Shown here piece after piece: positions 24,640 through 32,953 of a stretch of 35,350 nucleotides of DNA. The notes under the pieces are model-generated. The model did not search any database. It was not told where the DNA came from and worked only from the letters and a program-made list of their open reading frames with translations. The stretch is from an uncultured Clostridia bacterium (GTDB lineage Bacteria > Bacillota > Clostridia > Oscillospirales > Ruminococcaceae): positions 1-35,350 of the forward strand of contig CANPZC010000021.1 of the NCBI GenBank assembly GCA_947589355.1. Direction: 5' to 3'. A program made the translations under genes and the position numbers. Numbering within the stretch: the first letter of the stretch is position 1; the number at the start of each line of letters is the position of its first letter.

Positions 24640-25275
24640 TTATTCCTCCGTTTCTTCTTTTTCAAAATAACCTCGCTGAGCAGCAAAACCGCCCAGACAT
24701 TCGCTTATCATGTCAGCGCCCGAGAAGATCGAGCTGCCACCGCCAAGCTTAGCATCGCCAAGATACTGCTTTACCTGCCCGTCATCTACCACATAATACA
24801 ATGTGTTCGGGTCGTGAGGCTCGGTCTCGTATTCGTCGGGGGTCATTATCTGCGACTTTACCTCGTGACCCTCCAGCGCATCTTTAAGCTTGTCAAGAAC
24901 GTCTACCGCATCTTCGTAAGTCGGCACGGGCTTTACCTCGCTTTCAATGCTCTCGCTTACCATACAGTAAAATATGTTTGACTTTGCAATAGTAACATAG
25001 CTGCCCTCGCTGTCTGATGCGGCGGCTATGAACTGCGTTTTCACAGGTCCTTTTCTCGCAAGCAGAGACGGCGGCACCTGCGCTGTACCCGATGTGACGT
25101 CAAGTTCATAACAGCACTGCGGCGAAAGCTCGAACCGCAGTTTGTATGTCTGCGCGCCCTCGATTTTCGGGAACTCGCAGTGTATCTCGCGGCAGCCGCG
25201 CTCTCCTACCCTGCCTAGGATACCGTAATCCTGCGCATAATAAAACTCATCTACTTCAATGAGCATTTGTTTCAC
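24640..25275 (-). CDS. Phage tail/baseplate-like protein
   Basis: 211 aa. The N-terminal ~115 residues look like a beta-sandwich (CREIHCEFPKIEGAQTYKLRFELS..., TQFIAAASDSEG) similar in pattern to the N-terminus of upper-baseplate proteins. A helix (PTYEDAVDVLDKLKDALEGH) follows, then TPDEYETEPHDPNTLYYVVDDGQVKQYLGD, a segment widely seen in phage tail fibre and receptor-binding proteins. It is the first gene of the SOS-type operon; AAGGAG lies just before the ATG. No terminase, capsid or integrase genes are in the window, so this is a remnant or a recruited cassette. Confidence 0.6.
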   Translation of the reverse strand: MKQMLIEVDEFYYAQDYGILGRVGERGCREIHCEFPKIEGAQTYKLRFELSPQCCYELDVTSGTAQVPPSLLARKGPVKTQFIAAASDSEGSYVTIAKSNIFYCMVSESIESEVKPVPTYEDAVDVLDKLKDALEGHEVKSQIMTPDEYETEPHDPNTLYYVVDDGQVKQYLGDAKLGGGSSIFSGADMISECLGGFAAQRGYFEKEETEE

Positions 25276-25343
25276 TCCTTATTATATTTATAGAAAGCCC
25301 ACGCCGCCTGCCACGGCATAAGGCTTTTTCGGGAATACAAAAA

Positions 25344-25395
25344 GAACATCTGTTCTTTTCAAGAATATGCTAACACGAAAACACGCGAATGTCAA
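25344..25395 (-). promoter_or_regulatory. SOS-type promoter with LexA box for the lysis cassette
   Basis: On the minus strand, TTGACA (25395-25390), a 17-bp spacer and TAGCAT (25372-25367). A LexA (DinR) box, GAACATCTGTTC at 25344-25355 with further symmetric flanks (AAAA/TTTT), lies at the transcription start. The same GAAC-N4-GTTC form occurs before the Y-family polymerase at 33629, which supports the reading. The leader to the ATG is about 85 nt. Confidence 0.8.
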
Positions 25396-25476
25396 CAGAC
25401 AATTGCGAAAAATTTTTGGGAAGTATTTATTATTAAAAAATTTACAAATTTCTTTGGTAAAAATCGTTTACGGCTA

Positions 25477-25505
25477 TTGACAAATCGTTTTAAATACTTT
25501 ATAAT
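25477..25505 (+). promoter_or_regulatory. Consensus promoter for zinc-ribbon gene
   Basis: TTGACA (25477-25482), a 17-bp spacer and TATAAT (25500-25505), then GGAGG at 25537 and the ATG at 25550. Confidence 0.9.
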
Positions 25506-25549
25506 ATAATAGGATAAAACCGTACCATTATAATTTGGAGGAAATGAAA

Positions 25550-26308
25550 ATGAGTAAATTCTGTACAAAATGCGGAGCAACACTTGACGACAACGCCACT
25601 TTCTGCACCGCTTGCGGCAACAAAATTGGCGCGCCTGCACCTGCTGCAAATGCACCTGCGAACAACGGCGGCGCTGCTGCGGCTGACACACCGCTCGATC
25701 AGATGAAAGAAAAGTCCATGCAGGCTATAAACGATTTCAAGAACAACCCTAACCGCAACACTTACATAGGCATAGTTGCCGTTGTAATAGTTGTTATACT
25801 TCTTATCGTTCTTATTGCAAGTATGTTCGGCGGCGGATACAAGGGCGCGCTGAAAGATTACTTCAAGAGCATATGCAATAAAGACGGCGAACTGTACATG
25901 GAATCTACCGTACCCGACAAGATGGTAGATTACATGGAAGACGAAATGGATCTTGACAAAGACGATATTGAAGACGAGTACAAAGATGAAGTTAAGGACG
26001 TTTACAGCGACCTGAAAGACGATTTCGGCAGCGATCCCAAGATATCTTTCAAGATAACCGACAAGGAAAAGGCTGACAAGGACGACCGCGAGGATCTGGA
26101 AGATATGCTCGAACTTATAAGTGACGATATCAAGTGGAAAGTCGGCTCGGCATATAACCTTGATTTGGAGCTTACTATAAAGGGCGATGACGACAAGGAA
26201 AAAGATATAGAGGCAAGCGCTATCATCATGAAGATAAACGGCGACTGGGTAGTTGTAAGCTTCAGCTGCGACGATTACAGATATCTCAATTCTTCTATGG
26301 GATTCTAA
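25550..26308 (+). CDS. Zinc-ribbon, single-pass membrane protein
   Basis: 247 aa from the ATG at 25550, which has GGAGG 8 bases upstream. A double-CxxC zinc ribbon (FCTKCGATLDDNATFCTACGNKI) occupies residues 4-26, followed by an Ala/Pro linker, one membrane helix (YIGIVAVVIVVILLIVLIASMF, ~74-96) and an external domain of ~150 residues. That domain is very acidic and lysine-rich (DLDKDDIEDEYKDEVKDVYSDLKDDF) and ends in a strand-rich part (SAIIMKINGDWVVVSF) resembling NTF2-like/DUF4878 domains. The function is unknown; such proteins are common in Clostridia. A terminator follows at 26325. Confidence 0.8.
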   Translation: MSKFCTKCGATLDDNATFCTACGNKIGAPAPAANAPANNGGAAAADTPLDQMKEKSMQAINDFKNNPNRNTYIGIVAVVIVVILLIVLIASMFGGGYKGALKDYFKSICNKDGELYMESTVPDKMVDYMEDEMDLDKDDIEDEYKDEVKDVYSDLKDDFGSDPKISFKITDKEKADKDDREDLEDMLELISDDIKWKVGSAYNLDLELTIKGDDDKEKDIEASAIIMKINGDWVVVSFSCDDYRYLNSSMGF

Positions 26309-26324
26309 GGCATAATAAAAAACA

Positions 26325-26355
26325 AAATGCAGGGCTTGATGAGTCCTGCATTTTT
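26325..26355 (+). terminator. Intrinsic terminator after zinc-ribbon gene
   Basis: AAATGCAGG (26325-26333) pairs with CCTGCATTT (26345-26353), followed by more T. It lies just before the next gene's ribosome site (AAGGTG). Confidence 0.85.
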
Positions 26356-26371
26356 AGTATAAGGTGATAAT

Positions 26372-26890
26372 ATGCGTATTTTAAGATGTATTGCGGCGGC
26401 TCTGACAGCGGCTGTTATGCTGGCATCGTGCGGCAGCGACAAGCCCGAGATAAAAAGCATGGAATATGAAACGCCCGTTGCGACGTTTGTAAATGCTTTC
26501 AACAAGGGCGATGAAGATTCTCTGGTGAAATGCTTTACCACGGGCGCGCAGGAGGAGTTTTCAGATAAAAACGGAAAGGCTGTTGAAGCTCTTAAAGAGA
26601 GCATTGAAAGCGCGGCAGGCAGCACTGCCCTGCTGAGTTACACGCTCGACGAAAAAACGCAGCTGGGCGAGGAATATATTTCATCTTTGAAAGAAAGCTA
26701 CACCGAAAAATACGGCAAACGGCTGAATATAAAGCAGGCGTACTCACTGAAAGTTACATTCAAAGCCGCGCCGGGAAACAAAGAATGTGTGAGAGATATG
26801 ATCACGATAAAGACCGACAGCGGCTGGTGCATTTACGGCGATGTGATCACAAAAATAGAGCTTAAAGACAAAACCGACAGCGAGACATAA
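26372..26890 (+). CDS. Putative lipoprotein with NTF2-like domain
   Basis: 172 aa. A type II signal peptide ends in LASC (Cys20), so it is anchored outside the membrane. The mature part starts with TPVATFVNAFNKGDEDSLVKCF, a helix typical of NTF2-like/DUF4878 lipoproteins, and ends with strands (YSLKVTFKAAPGNKECVRDMITIKTDSGWCIYG). The external domain resembles that of the upstream zinc-ribbon protein in layout. No substrate is known. AAGGTG precedes the ATG. It would be reached by read-through of the upstream terminator, as no separate promoter is evident. Confidence 0.75.
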   Translation: MRILRCIAAALTAAVMLASCGSDKPEIKSMEYETPVATFVNAFNKGDEDSLVKCFTTGAQEEFSDKNGKAVEALKESIESAAGSTALLSYTLDEKTQLGEEYISSLKESYTEKYGKRLNIKQAYSLKVTFKAAPGNKECVRDMITIKTDSGWCIYGDVITKIELKDKTDSET

Positions 26891-26933
26891 AAAATACCCG
26901 ACAGAATTAGTTTGATACTTAACAAGTTGTAAT

Positions 26934-27183
26934 CCTTGTCAAGAAAGGAAAAGTTTTCGGTCAAGCCTTTTTCAAAAGGCTTGTCAGGTCGAGGGGTGAG
27001 CCCCTCGTCGCCGTCCGCAGACGGCGAAAGCCCCTACATCGTGCGCTCTGCAAGAGGTGAATTAGAAAACAGTCCTGTGGACTGTTTTCTAAGAGGAGAG
27101 GCTCTGCAAGAGAGAGCCTCTCCTTGTGGTAGCGCATATCTATTTTTCCGCGTTCCATTCTGGAACGCCATACAATATGAAAA
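26934..27183 (+). repeat. Multi-hairpin structured element, copy A
   Basis: About 250 bp packed with hairpins: 26962-26983, 26991-27006, 27009-27026, a small CTCT-GCA-AGAG stem near 27046-27056, 27062-27092 (14-bp stem, TGT loop), 27095-27123 (11-bp stem) and 27150-27168. Copy B (34911-35162) has every hairpin in the same order and orientation, with paired substitutions. It lies downstream of the lipoprotein gene. It may be a structured RNA, a mobile repeat, or both. No transposase, clear terminal inverted repeats or coding frame is evident. Confidence 0.85.
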
Positions 27184-27293
27184 ATTCATAACAAATAAAA
27201 TGTGCAAAGGTATAGGCACACTAAAAATGAGAAGATAACCGAATTTCAGTGGGGCGGTAAACGCGCTCCTGCGCCGCGCGTAAGCGCATAAAT
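27184..27293. other. Non-coding stretch with inverted repeats
   Basis: No gene is supported. A TGTGC/GCACA hairpin lies around 27201-27222. A larger GC-rich fold closed by GAATTT (27240) and AAATTC (27291) contains GGCG/CGCC and GCGCGTAAGCGC words. The palindromic word ACGCG-TAAGC also occurs in the hairpin after pcrA. The role is unknown. Confidence 0.35.
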
Positions 27294-27346
27294 TCTATAA
27301 GAAACGCCATAGCACTTGTGACCGAAAATCATAAGTACTATGGCGT
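27294..27346 (-). terminator. Intrinsic terminator after pgk
   Basis: A 14-bp stem (27346-27333 with 27317-27304, one mismatch) with a 15-nt loop, followed on the minus strand by a T-rich tract. It ends the leftward pgk transcript. Confidence 0.8.
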
Positions 27347-27380
27347 AAACTTTTTATGCCGGGTAAATTTTTGTACTCTT

Positions 27381-28601
27381 TTACTTGTCAGCTATAACAT
27401 CTATGCCGGGGAGCACCTTGCCTTCGAGATACTCGAGCGATGCGCCGCCGCCTGTGGAGATGTGGCTCATCTTGTCTGCAAAACCGAGCTGTATAACAGC
27501 CGCAGCAGAATCGCCGCCGCCGATTATTGTGGTAGCATCGGTATCAGCCAGAGCCTTTGCGACCGCTATAGTACCCTTAGCAAGCGTGGGGTTCTCAAAT
27601 ACGCCCATAGGGCCGTTCCATACAACGGTCTTTGCAGACTTTACTGCATCAGCGAAAAGCTCTGCGGTCTTAGCGCCTATATCAAGGCCCATTTTCTCAG
27701 CGGGTATCTTGTCGCAGTCTACGTTTTCAACTGCTATCTCAGCGTCGATAGGATCGGGGAACGCAGCTGCAACAGCGGTATCAACGGGCAGGAGCAGATT
27801 TTTGCCTGCTGCCTTTGCCTTAGCTATCATGTCTTTGCAGTAATCGAGCTTGGTGTCGTCAACGAGAGACTTGCCGACCTCGCAGCCCTGCGCTTTAAGG
27901 AATGTATAAGCCATGCCGCCGCCGATGATGAGCGTATCGCACTTTTCGATAAGGTTGTTTATAACGTTGAGCTTATCGGCAACTTTTGCGCCGCCGAGGA
28001 TAGCTACGAACGGTCTTACGGGGTCTTCAACGGCATTGCCGAGGAAGTTTATCTCTTTCTGCATAAGGTAGCCTACGGCTGTTTCCTTAACAAACTTTGT
28101 AACGCCTGCAGTAGATGCGTGCGCTCTGTGAGCCGAACCGAATGCGTCCATAACGAAAACCTGACCGTCTACGAGATCTGCAAGCTCTTTAGCGAACTCT
28201 TCGCCGTTCTTGGTCTCCTCATTTCCGCGGAAACGGGTGTTTTCAAGAACAACTATCTCGCCGTCGTTCATTTCTGCAACGGCTTTCTTGGCATTCTCGC
28301 CTACAACGGTATCGTCTTTAGCGAAAGTTACCTTTGCGGAAACGAGCTCTGCGAGCCTTTTAGCCGCAGGTGCGAGCGAGAACTTATCCTCGGGGCCGTT
28401 CTTGGGCTTGCCCAAATGCGAGCAAAGAACTACCTTTGCGCCGTTTTCCGTCAGCTTATTGATAGTGGGGAGCGCGGCTGTTATCCTGTTGTCGTTGGTG
28501 ATAACGCCGTCTTTCAGCGGAACGTTAAAGTCAACTCTTACGAGCACCTTTTTACCCTTAACGTTAATGTCTTCAACTGTGACCTTGTTTAATCCTGCCA
28601 T
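27381..28601 (-). CDS. pgk: Phosphoglycerate kinase
   Basis: A 406-aa glycolytic enzyme that transfers phosphate from 1,3-bisphosphoglycerate to ADP. Family landmarks: [14 protein letters not shown] near the start, [33 protein letters not shown] (substrate basic patch), [14 protein letters not shown] (hinge), [20 protein letters not shown] and the C-terminal [21 protein letters not shown]. The length matches bacterial PGK (~395-415). AGAGAGGATG precedes the ATG. It is transcribed alone from its own promoter, divergently from the FtsX-type permease gene. Its strong codon bias produces a long antisense frame that is not a gene. Confidence 0.98.
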   Translation of the reverse strand: MAGLNKVTVEDINVKGKKVLVRVDFNVPLKDGVITNDNRITAALPTINKLTENGAKVVLCSHLGKPKNGPEDKFSLAPAAKRLAELVSAKVTFAKDDTVVGENAKKAVAEMNDGEIVVLENTRFRGNEETKNGEEFAKELADLVDGQVFVMDAFGSAHRAHASTAGVTKFVKETAVGYLMQKEINFLGNAVEDPVRPFVAILGGAKVADKLNVINNLIEKCDTLIIGGGMAYTFLKAQGCEVGKSLVDDTKLDYCKDMIAKAKAAGKNLLLPVDTAVAAAFPDPIDAEIAVENVDCDKIPAEKMGLDIGAKTAELFADAVKSAKTVVWNGPMGVFENPTLAKGTIAVAKALADTDATTIIGGGDSAAAVIQLGFADKMSHISTGGGASLEYLEGKVLPGIDVIADK

Positions 28602-28684
28602 AAAGTGACATCCTCTCTTAAATTGTTGTCAGCCAAAGCTGCATTGCCATTTCGCCGCGAGTGACGAAAAAAGCCTATACATAT

Positions 28685-28713
28685 ATTGTACAACATATTG
28701 CAGAAAATTGCAA
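28685..28713 (-). promoter_or_regulatory. pgk promoter
   Basis: On the minus strand, TTGCAA (28713-28708), a 17-bp spacer and TACAAT (28690-28685), giving a leader of about 80 nt before the pgk ATG. Confidence 0.8.
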
Positions 28714-28746
28714 GTGTTTTCTTAAAAGAAATCGCCGCCGAAATGC

Positions 28747-28775
28747 TTGACATATAAAAAATTGCGGTATATAAT
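28747..28775 (+). promoter_or_regulatory. Consensus promoter for FtsX-type permease gene
   Basis: TTGACA (28747-28752), a 17-bp spacer and TATAAT (28770-28775), 33 bases from the pgk -35 and pointing the other way. AAGGAGGG (28813-28820) and ATG 28828 follow. Confidence 0.9.
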
Positions 28776-28827
28776 AAAATTATAAGAAATATGGCGCTTT
28801 TTTGTCTTAAAAAAGGAGGGTTGCTTG

Positions 28828-31386
28828 ATGTACAGATACATATGCAAAAACCTGCGATCGCTGTTTTCGGCGCAAAGGCTGTTAGCAGCGCTTTTAGTGC
28901 TGAATATTATAGTTTCCTGCCTTGTTATATGCTTTTCCTGCGGTATATACAAGCTGTATCAACCAAAGACGGAAAGCAGCAGCGACATAAAATCGGTATA
29001 TACATATTACAACTCGGATAAGTTCTGGTCGCTCGAATACGAGGGCAAGACATATTATTCCGATGAAATTGTTACCGACATATCTCCGCAGATGATAGCC
29101 ATGTTTTTGCGGTCTTTATCGGAAGAGACCGCCGCAGACCTTACGCTGCACGCTGAATTTTATGTAGAAACGCCGCTGAGCCGCTGGGGCGCTATGGGAA
29201 TACAGCAAGAGACAGAAAATATTGAAGAGATGCAGCAAGCGCAGACTATCGAAGAGTACAGCGATGATGCACCACAGGCTGTGTGGTTCTTGTCGTACTC
29301 TCTTTCAAACGTTGACGGCAAAATTACAGATGTATACAAAAATTCGCCTTTTTCTGCCGAGGAGTATGACAGCGGAGAAAAAGCTGCCGCCGTTTTAGAA
29401 ACTTACTACAGCAAGAGACCCGATAAACGTCCTACAGGTTATATGATCGATCTGAGATCAGATGACGGTGAAGCTCTCCCAGTGAGTGTAGAAAGCAGAT
29501 ATCTTACAGATGATATAGATTCTATAGCTGTTTGCGGCGAGAGATTCAAGATAAAATATGTGCTGCCCGAGCCTGATGTTGACATGGGCGTACAGCTGCA
29601 AATACCCATTACCGCGCTGCCCGAAACTGCGATGCTCAAAGCAAACGCATTTCATCTTGATGATGAGGGCAGACCTATCGCTTTTGCGCTTTATTTTTCC
29701 GAAGACCACCCCTGCACGCGCAGTCAGTATGACGAGATAAAAGATAAGCTTTCCGCGGCTTTCGGCGATATGATAGTAATTGAGCCTGTTATGATAGATG
29801 ACAGCCGCGAGACAGCCTTTTACAACACCGTGGCAATGCTGGCGATAGTTATATCAGTGCTTGCCGCTGTTAATATGGCTATACTTTACCGCTACATACT
29901 TGAAAAGCGCAGCGGCGATCTGGCGGTAATGAGAATATGCGGCTGCACCAAACGCAAAGCCTCGGCTATGTACCTTGCAGAATGTATGGCAGTGAACATA
30001 CCGCTGTTTGCGCTTACTCAGCTTGCATTCCATAAATTGTTGCTGCCGCAGCTTGAAAAAATATTCCCCGAAATAAGTGAGGGCTACAGCTTCTGGCTGT
30101 ATGCGGCAGTGTTTGGCATATACATTTTAATATCGGCGCTTATAATGCGCGCCATGATAAACAAGCTTGTAAATTCCCACAGCCTTGTTGAGCTTAAAAG
30201 CGCGCACCGCAGCACAAACAAGCTTGGTATAATGAAGATATTTGAAATAATACAGCTTGCCGCCGTGCTTGTGATAATGGTAATAATGGTATCTGCAATA
30301 GTTTCAAGATATGAAAAGTTTAAGCCTTTTGAACAGTATCTCACGCGCAAAGGCTATATGGTGCAGATGCCCACCGCCAACGTTTACCCCGATGAATTAA
30401 ACGAAATACTTGGCGATACGCAGTGTCTTTACAACGAGTTTACTAATACATATGACGGCGATACAGAGCTGCTCGGCATTGCGTACTGCGATGAATATAT
30501 AAACGCTTACGCGCCGCCGCTTGCCGATGGAATATGGCTTTCAGACTGCGATGAAACATATGAAAATTCGGGATATATACCGGCTGTTGTAACTTCATGC
30601 GATGGCAGATACAAAGCAGGCGATACCTTTGAAAACGAAATAGTGATGCTGTATGATGAAAACGGCGAGCCAAAAGAAACGATAACAGTCAGATATAGAA
30701 TAATCGGCGTGCTGAAAGATAAGGCAAGCGTGGCATCGTACTTTATAAATGTGGGTACACCGAAAAGTTACAGAGATATTTATGAAGTGTTCTCAGACAG
30801 CTTTGAAAACCTTGACTGGCTGCTTACAAGAAAAGAAGATGTCGTCGCTTGCTATGGCGCTCACGCCCCTGCATACGGCCCGATGTTTGTGTTCTGTGAT
30901 GATATGGACGAGGCAGCTTTTGCAGATGTGAAAAACAAAATAGCCGCCGCGTGGGATCTCGATGCGACAGAACTTACGAAGGTCTATGACAACAGTATGC
31001 AATATATCTACGAGCAGATGTACACCTTGCTGCCGATCGCAATATGTATTTTCATACTCACAATAATATCTACCGTATCTATCAGCGCGATATACACAAA
31101 ACGGCAGCTGCGCAATTATGCTATTTTCTATATCTGCGGCGCAAGGTGGAGAACATGTGCGCTTCGCAGTCTTAAAAACAGCGCGATAACCTGCGGCATA
31201 GCAAGCATTTTGGCGGCTGCGGTTCTGATTGTAGGCAAACTGACATTCTTTAAAGAAACAGTAATTTCGTTTGGTTGGTGGCATATCGCCGTATGCGCAG
31301 GAGTGATAATTCTCTACCTCGCGCTTTCAATGATCATGCCGCTGATGATAATAGGTTCAAACGAGCCGCGAGAGGTGCTGAAATAA
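28828..31386 (+). CDS. FtsX/MacB-type ABC permease without a local ATPase
   Basis: 852 aa. One N-terminal helix (LLAALLVLNIIVSCLVICFSCGIY, ~17-40) is followed by a ~290-residue external domain, a cluster of three helices (~333-355, ~388-408, ~425-447) forming a first FtsX core with LAVMRICGCTKRKASAMYLAE, another helix (~472-494), a second external domain of ~240 residues and a final three-helix FtsX core (~735-845) with YAIFYICGARWRTCAL. This duplicated FtsX plan is typical of peptide- or antibiotic-sensing and exporting ABC permeases. No ATPase gene lies beside it; the partner must be elsewhere or absent. The ATG at 28828 is preferred over the TTG at 28825. A strong terminator follows. Confidence 0.85.
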   Translation: MYRYICKNLRSLFSAQRLLAALLVLNIIVSCLVICFSCGIYKLYQPKTESSSDIKSVYTYYNSDKFWSLEYEGKTYYSDEIVTDISPQMIAMFLRSLSEETAADLTLHAEFYVETPLSRWGAMGIQQETENIEEMQQAQTIEEYSDDAPQAVWFLSYSLSNVDGKITDVYKNSPFSAEEYDSGEKAAAVLETYYSKRPDKRPTGYMIDLRSDDGEALPVSVESRYLTDDIDSIAVCGERFKIKYVLPEPDVDMGVQLQIPITALPETAMLKANAFHLDDEGRPIAFALYFSEDHPCTRSQYDEIKDKLSAAFGDMIVIEPVMIDDSRETAFYNTVAMLAIVISVLAAVNMAILYRYILEKRSGDLAVMRICGCTKRKASAMYLAECMAVNIPLFALTQLAFHKLLLPQLEKIFPEISEGYSFWLYAAVFGIYILISALIMRAMINKLVNSHSLVELKSAHRSTNKLGIMKIFEIIQLAAVLVIMVIMVSAIVSRYEKFKPFEQYLTRKGYMVQMPTANVYPDELNEILGDTQCLYNEFTNTYDGDTELLGIAYCDEYINAYAPPLADGIWLSDCDETYENSGYIPAVVTSCDGRYKAGDTFENEIVMLYDENGEPKETITVRYRIIGVLKDKASVASYFINVGTPKSYRDIYEVFSDSFENLDWLLTRKEDVVACYGAHAPAYGPMFVFCDDMDEAAFADVKNKIAAAWDLDATELTKVYDNSMQYIYEQMYTLLPIAICIFILTIISTVSISAIYTKRQLRNYAIFYICGARWRTCALRSLKNSAITCGIASILAAAVLIVGKLTFFKETVISFGWWHIAVCAGVIILYLALSMIMPLMIIGSNEPREVLK

Positions 31387-31406
31387 GAATGAGACGTGCA
31401 TAATAA

Positions 31407-31445
31407 AATATCGGTTGCGGCAAAAGTCGCAGCCGATATTTTTTG
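31407..31445 (+). terminator. Intrinsic terminator after FtsX-type gene
   Basis: AATATCGG (31407-31414) pairs with CCGATATT (31433-31440), extended by TGCG/CGCA pairing around an AAAA loop, followed by a T-run. Confidence 0.88.
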
Positions 31446-31460
31446 TAACGATAGTGTGGA

Positions 31461-32183
31461 TCACGCTTCAAACGCCTTGCGCATAAAGTCAGCTATCTTG
31501 TCAAACGGTATCACATCGAGCCTGTCGTAAAGGTCGGTGTGAACGGCGCCGGGAATGATCATAAGCTCCTTGTTTTCGGCGTACTTGCTGTCTTTTGTCA
31601 TCGCCGCGTATGCATCTTTTGAAAAATAGCATGAATGCGCCTTTTCGCCGTGTATTATCAGCACCGCGCTGCGTATCTCATTGATGTAGCAGTTTATCGG
31701 CTGATTTATGAAAGACATACAGCCCGTTTTGTTCCAGCCGCCGTTTGAATTGAGCGACCGTGCATGATAGCCGCGCGGCGTTTTATAGTAATCGTAATAA
31801 TCTTTTACAAAGAACGGCGCATCATCAGGCAGAGGGTCAACAACGCCGCCGCCAAGCTCGTAGGAATTCGAGCGGTAGTCGGCTATTCTCTGCTCGCAAA
31901 GCGACTTTTTCATATCATAGCGCGCCTGTTCGCTGTCTGCGCTGTCAAAGTATCCGTTCGCGTTCACGCGGCTCATATCATACATCGTGGAAGCCACCGT
32001 CGCTTTTATGCGCGTGTCAAGAGCCGCAGTGTTCAGCGCCATGCCGCCCCAGCCGCATATGCCAAGTATGCCTATCTTTTCGCTGTCAATGTTTTCCTGA
32101 AGCGAAAGAAAGTCAACGGCTGCCATAAAGTCTTCGGTGTTTATGTCTGGCAAACGGAAATATCCCTCAGAGACGTCCACCAT
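31461..32183 (-). pseudogene. N-terminally truncated alpha/beta hydrolase
   Basis: 240 aa remain of a dienelactone-hydrolase/YcjY-like alpha/beta hydrolase. The nucleophile elbow GICGWGG is at residues ~41-47 (Cys in the nucleophile position, as in some relatives), IIHGEKAHS lies near 177 and the catalytic His is in GAVHTDLYD (~220). Family members usually carry ~60-90 more residues at the N-terminus with the first strands and the oxyanion loop; here homology begins abruptly at PDINTEDFMAAVDF. The putative ATG has no good ribosome site and sits about 20 bases after the terminator of an upstream gene, with no promoter between. It is therefore probably a remnant left when the adjacent AT-rich block arrived. 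Confidence 0.65.
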
Positions 32184-32210
32184 TGCGGAGCGGAAAACTA
32201 ACCGCTGAAA

Positions 32211-32252
32211 AGAAAAAGCCCTCAGAAACGCTTACAGAGCGTTTCCGAGAGC
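32211..32252 (-). terminator. Strong intrinsic terminator, leftward
   Basis: On the minus strand a ~15-bp stem (32252-32238 with 32232-32218) with a 5-nt loop is followed by TTTTTCTTTT. It is nested inside a further AACCGC/GCGGTT pair (32200-32205 with 32255-32260). It ends the transcript of the XRE and DUF6442-like genes. Confidence 0.88.
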
Positions 32253-32385
32253 TTGCGGTTATTCAGTTCCAATAGGGTATGTGCCTGTTGTGGTATGCTC
32301 CAAAATGATGATTTGGACTTATGCGGAACGGAATGTGAGTGTGCCAATAGACTAAGATAAATAGGAATTTTAGAGATTCCATTTT
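32253..32385. other. AT-rich non-coding stretch
   Basis: Between the XRE stop and its terminator no gene, promoter or repeat could be supported. Confidence 0.4.
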
Positions 32386-32592
32386 TTAAAAGTAAAACAG
32401 TTCTTCAAACTTTTTATCCAATGCAATGCATAATAGTAAAGCTAATTTTGCTGTAGGATTAAACTGTCCTGTTTCAATCGAACTTATGGTATTACGTGAT
32501 ACACCTACTAAATTTGCTAACGCAGATTGTGATAGTTTCTTTTCTGTACGCACTTCTTTAATGTTATTTTTTAGTTCAAGTGAATCATTCAT
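32386..32592 (-). CDS. Small XRE-family regulator
   Basis: 68 aa, little more than a helix-turn-helix: NNIKEVRTEKKLSQSALANLVGVSRNTISSIETGQFNPTAKLALLLCIALDKKFEELF. This is the compact HTH_3 type (YozG-like) that usually controls a small adjacent membrane-protein gene. Its codons are clearly more AT-rich than those of neighbouring core genes. It follows the DUF6442-like gene by three bases, in the same operon, and probably represses the shared promoter, where the palindrome CAAGTTTACTTG lies. Confidence 0.88.
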   Translation of the reverse strand: MNDSLELKNNIKEVRTEKKLSQSALANLVGVSRNTISSIETGQFNPTAKLALLLCIALDKKFEELFYF

Positions 32593-32595
32593 AGT

Positions 32596-32907
32596 TTAGT
32601 GCCCCATGAAAAATCTTATCGTCGCCATTACCGCAACAATCAATGTTATTACTGCAATGACCAGATGTCTTTTGTCTTTTGCCTTTATAAAGCGGTATGT
32701 CATAGCTGCACATACGGAAGCACAAACAGTGGCAGATAAATCCATCATTGGTAATCCTTGCTCTGAACGAATGATCGTAAATATCGTAGCCATCAAAACC
32801 ATAACAATATATGACCACATCATTGATTTATCTTTGACTTGAAGTTCCCTTTCATCTCCGCTCCGATTCTCCTGTCGGCTTTTCTCCAGTATTTCTTCCT
32901 TGTTCAT
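32596..32907 (-). CDS. DUF6442-like small membrane protein
   Basis: 103 aa. A charged start (MNKEEILEKSRQENRSGDERELQV) is followed by three membrane helices: WSYIVMVLMATIFTII, LSATVCASVCAAMTYRFI and LVIAVITLIVAVMATIRFF. The ILEKSRQEN-DERE pattern and pairing with a tiny XRE regulator match the DUF6442 family; its function is not known. The start at 32907 is chosen because GGAGG lies 7 bases upstream; an in-frame ATG at 32934 has no site. Confidence 0.78.
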   Translation of the reverse strand: MNKEEILEKSRQENRSGDERELQVKDKSMMWSYIVMVLMATIFTIIRSEQGLPMMDLSATVCASVCAAMTYRFIKAKDKRHLVIAVITLIVAVMATIRFFMGH

Positions 32908-32953
32908 AATAAAACCTCCAAATAGTTTTGCCAAGTTTTATTGGCGTGATTAT

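Noticed and set aside
22663-25395. Complete prophage
   Set aside because: No integrase, terminase, portal, capsid or replication genes are in the flanking DNA; only the tail-tip/lysis end is present.
26936-27238. Open frames inside structured repeat copies A and B (also 34973-35185)
   Set aside because: Stem-preserving substitutions and length changes between the copies are not codon-like, and the copies do not keep one frame.
27318-28592. 424-aa open frame antisense to pgk
   Set aside because: It mirrors the strongly biased pgk codons, has no promoter or ribosome site, and its protein is Cys/Tyr-rich without recognisable domains.
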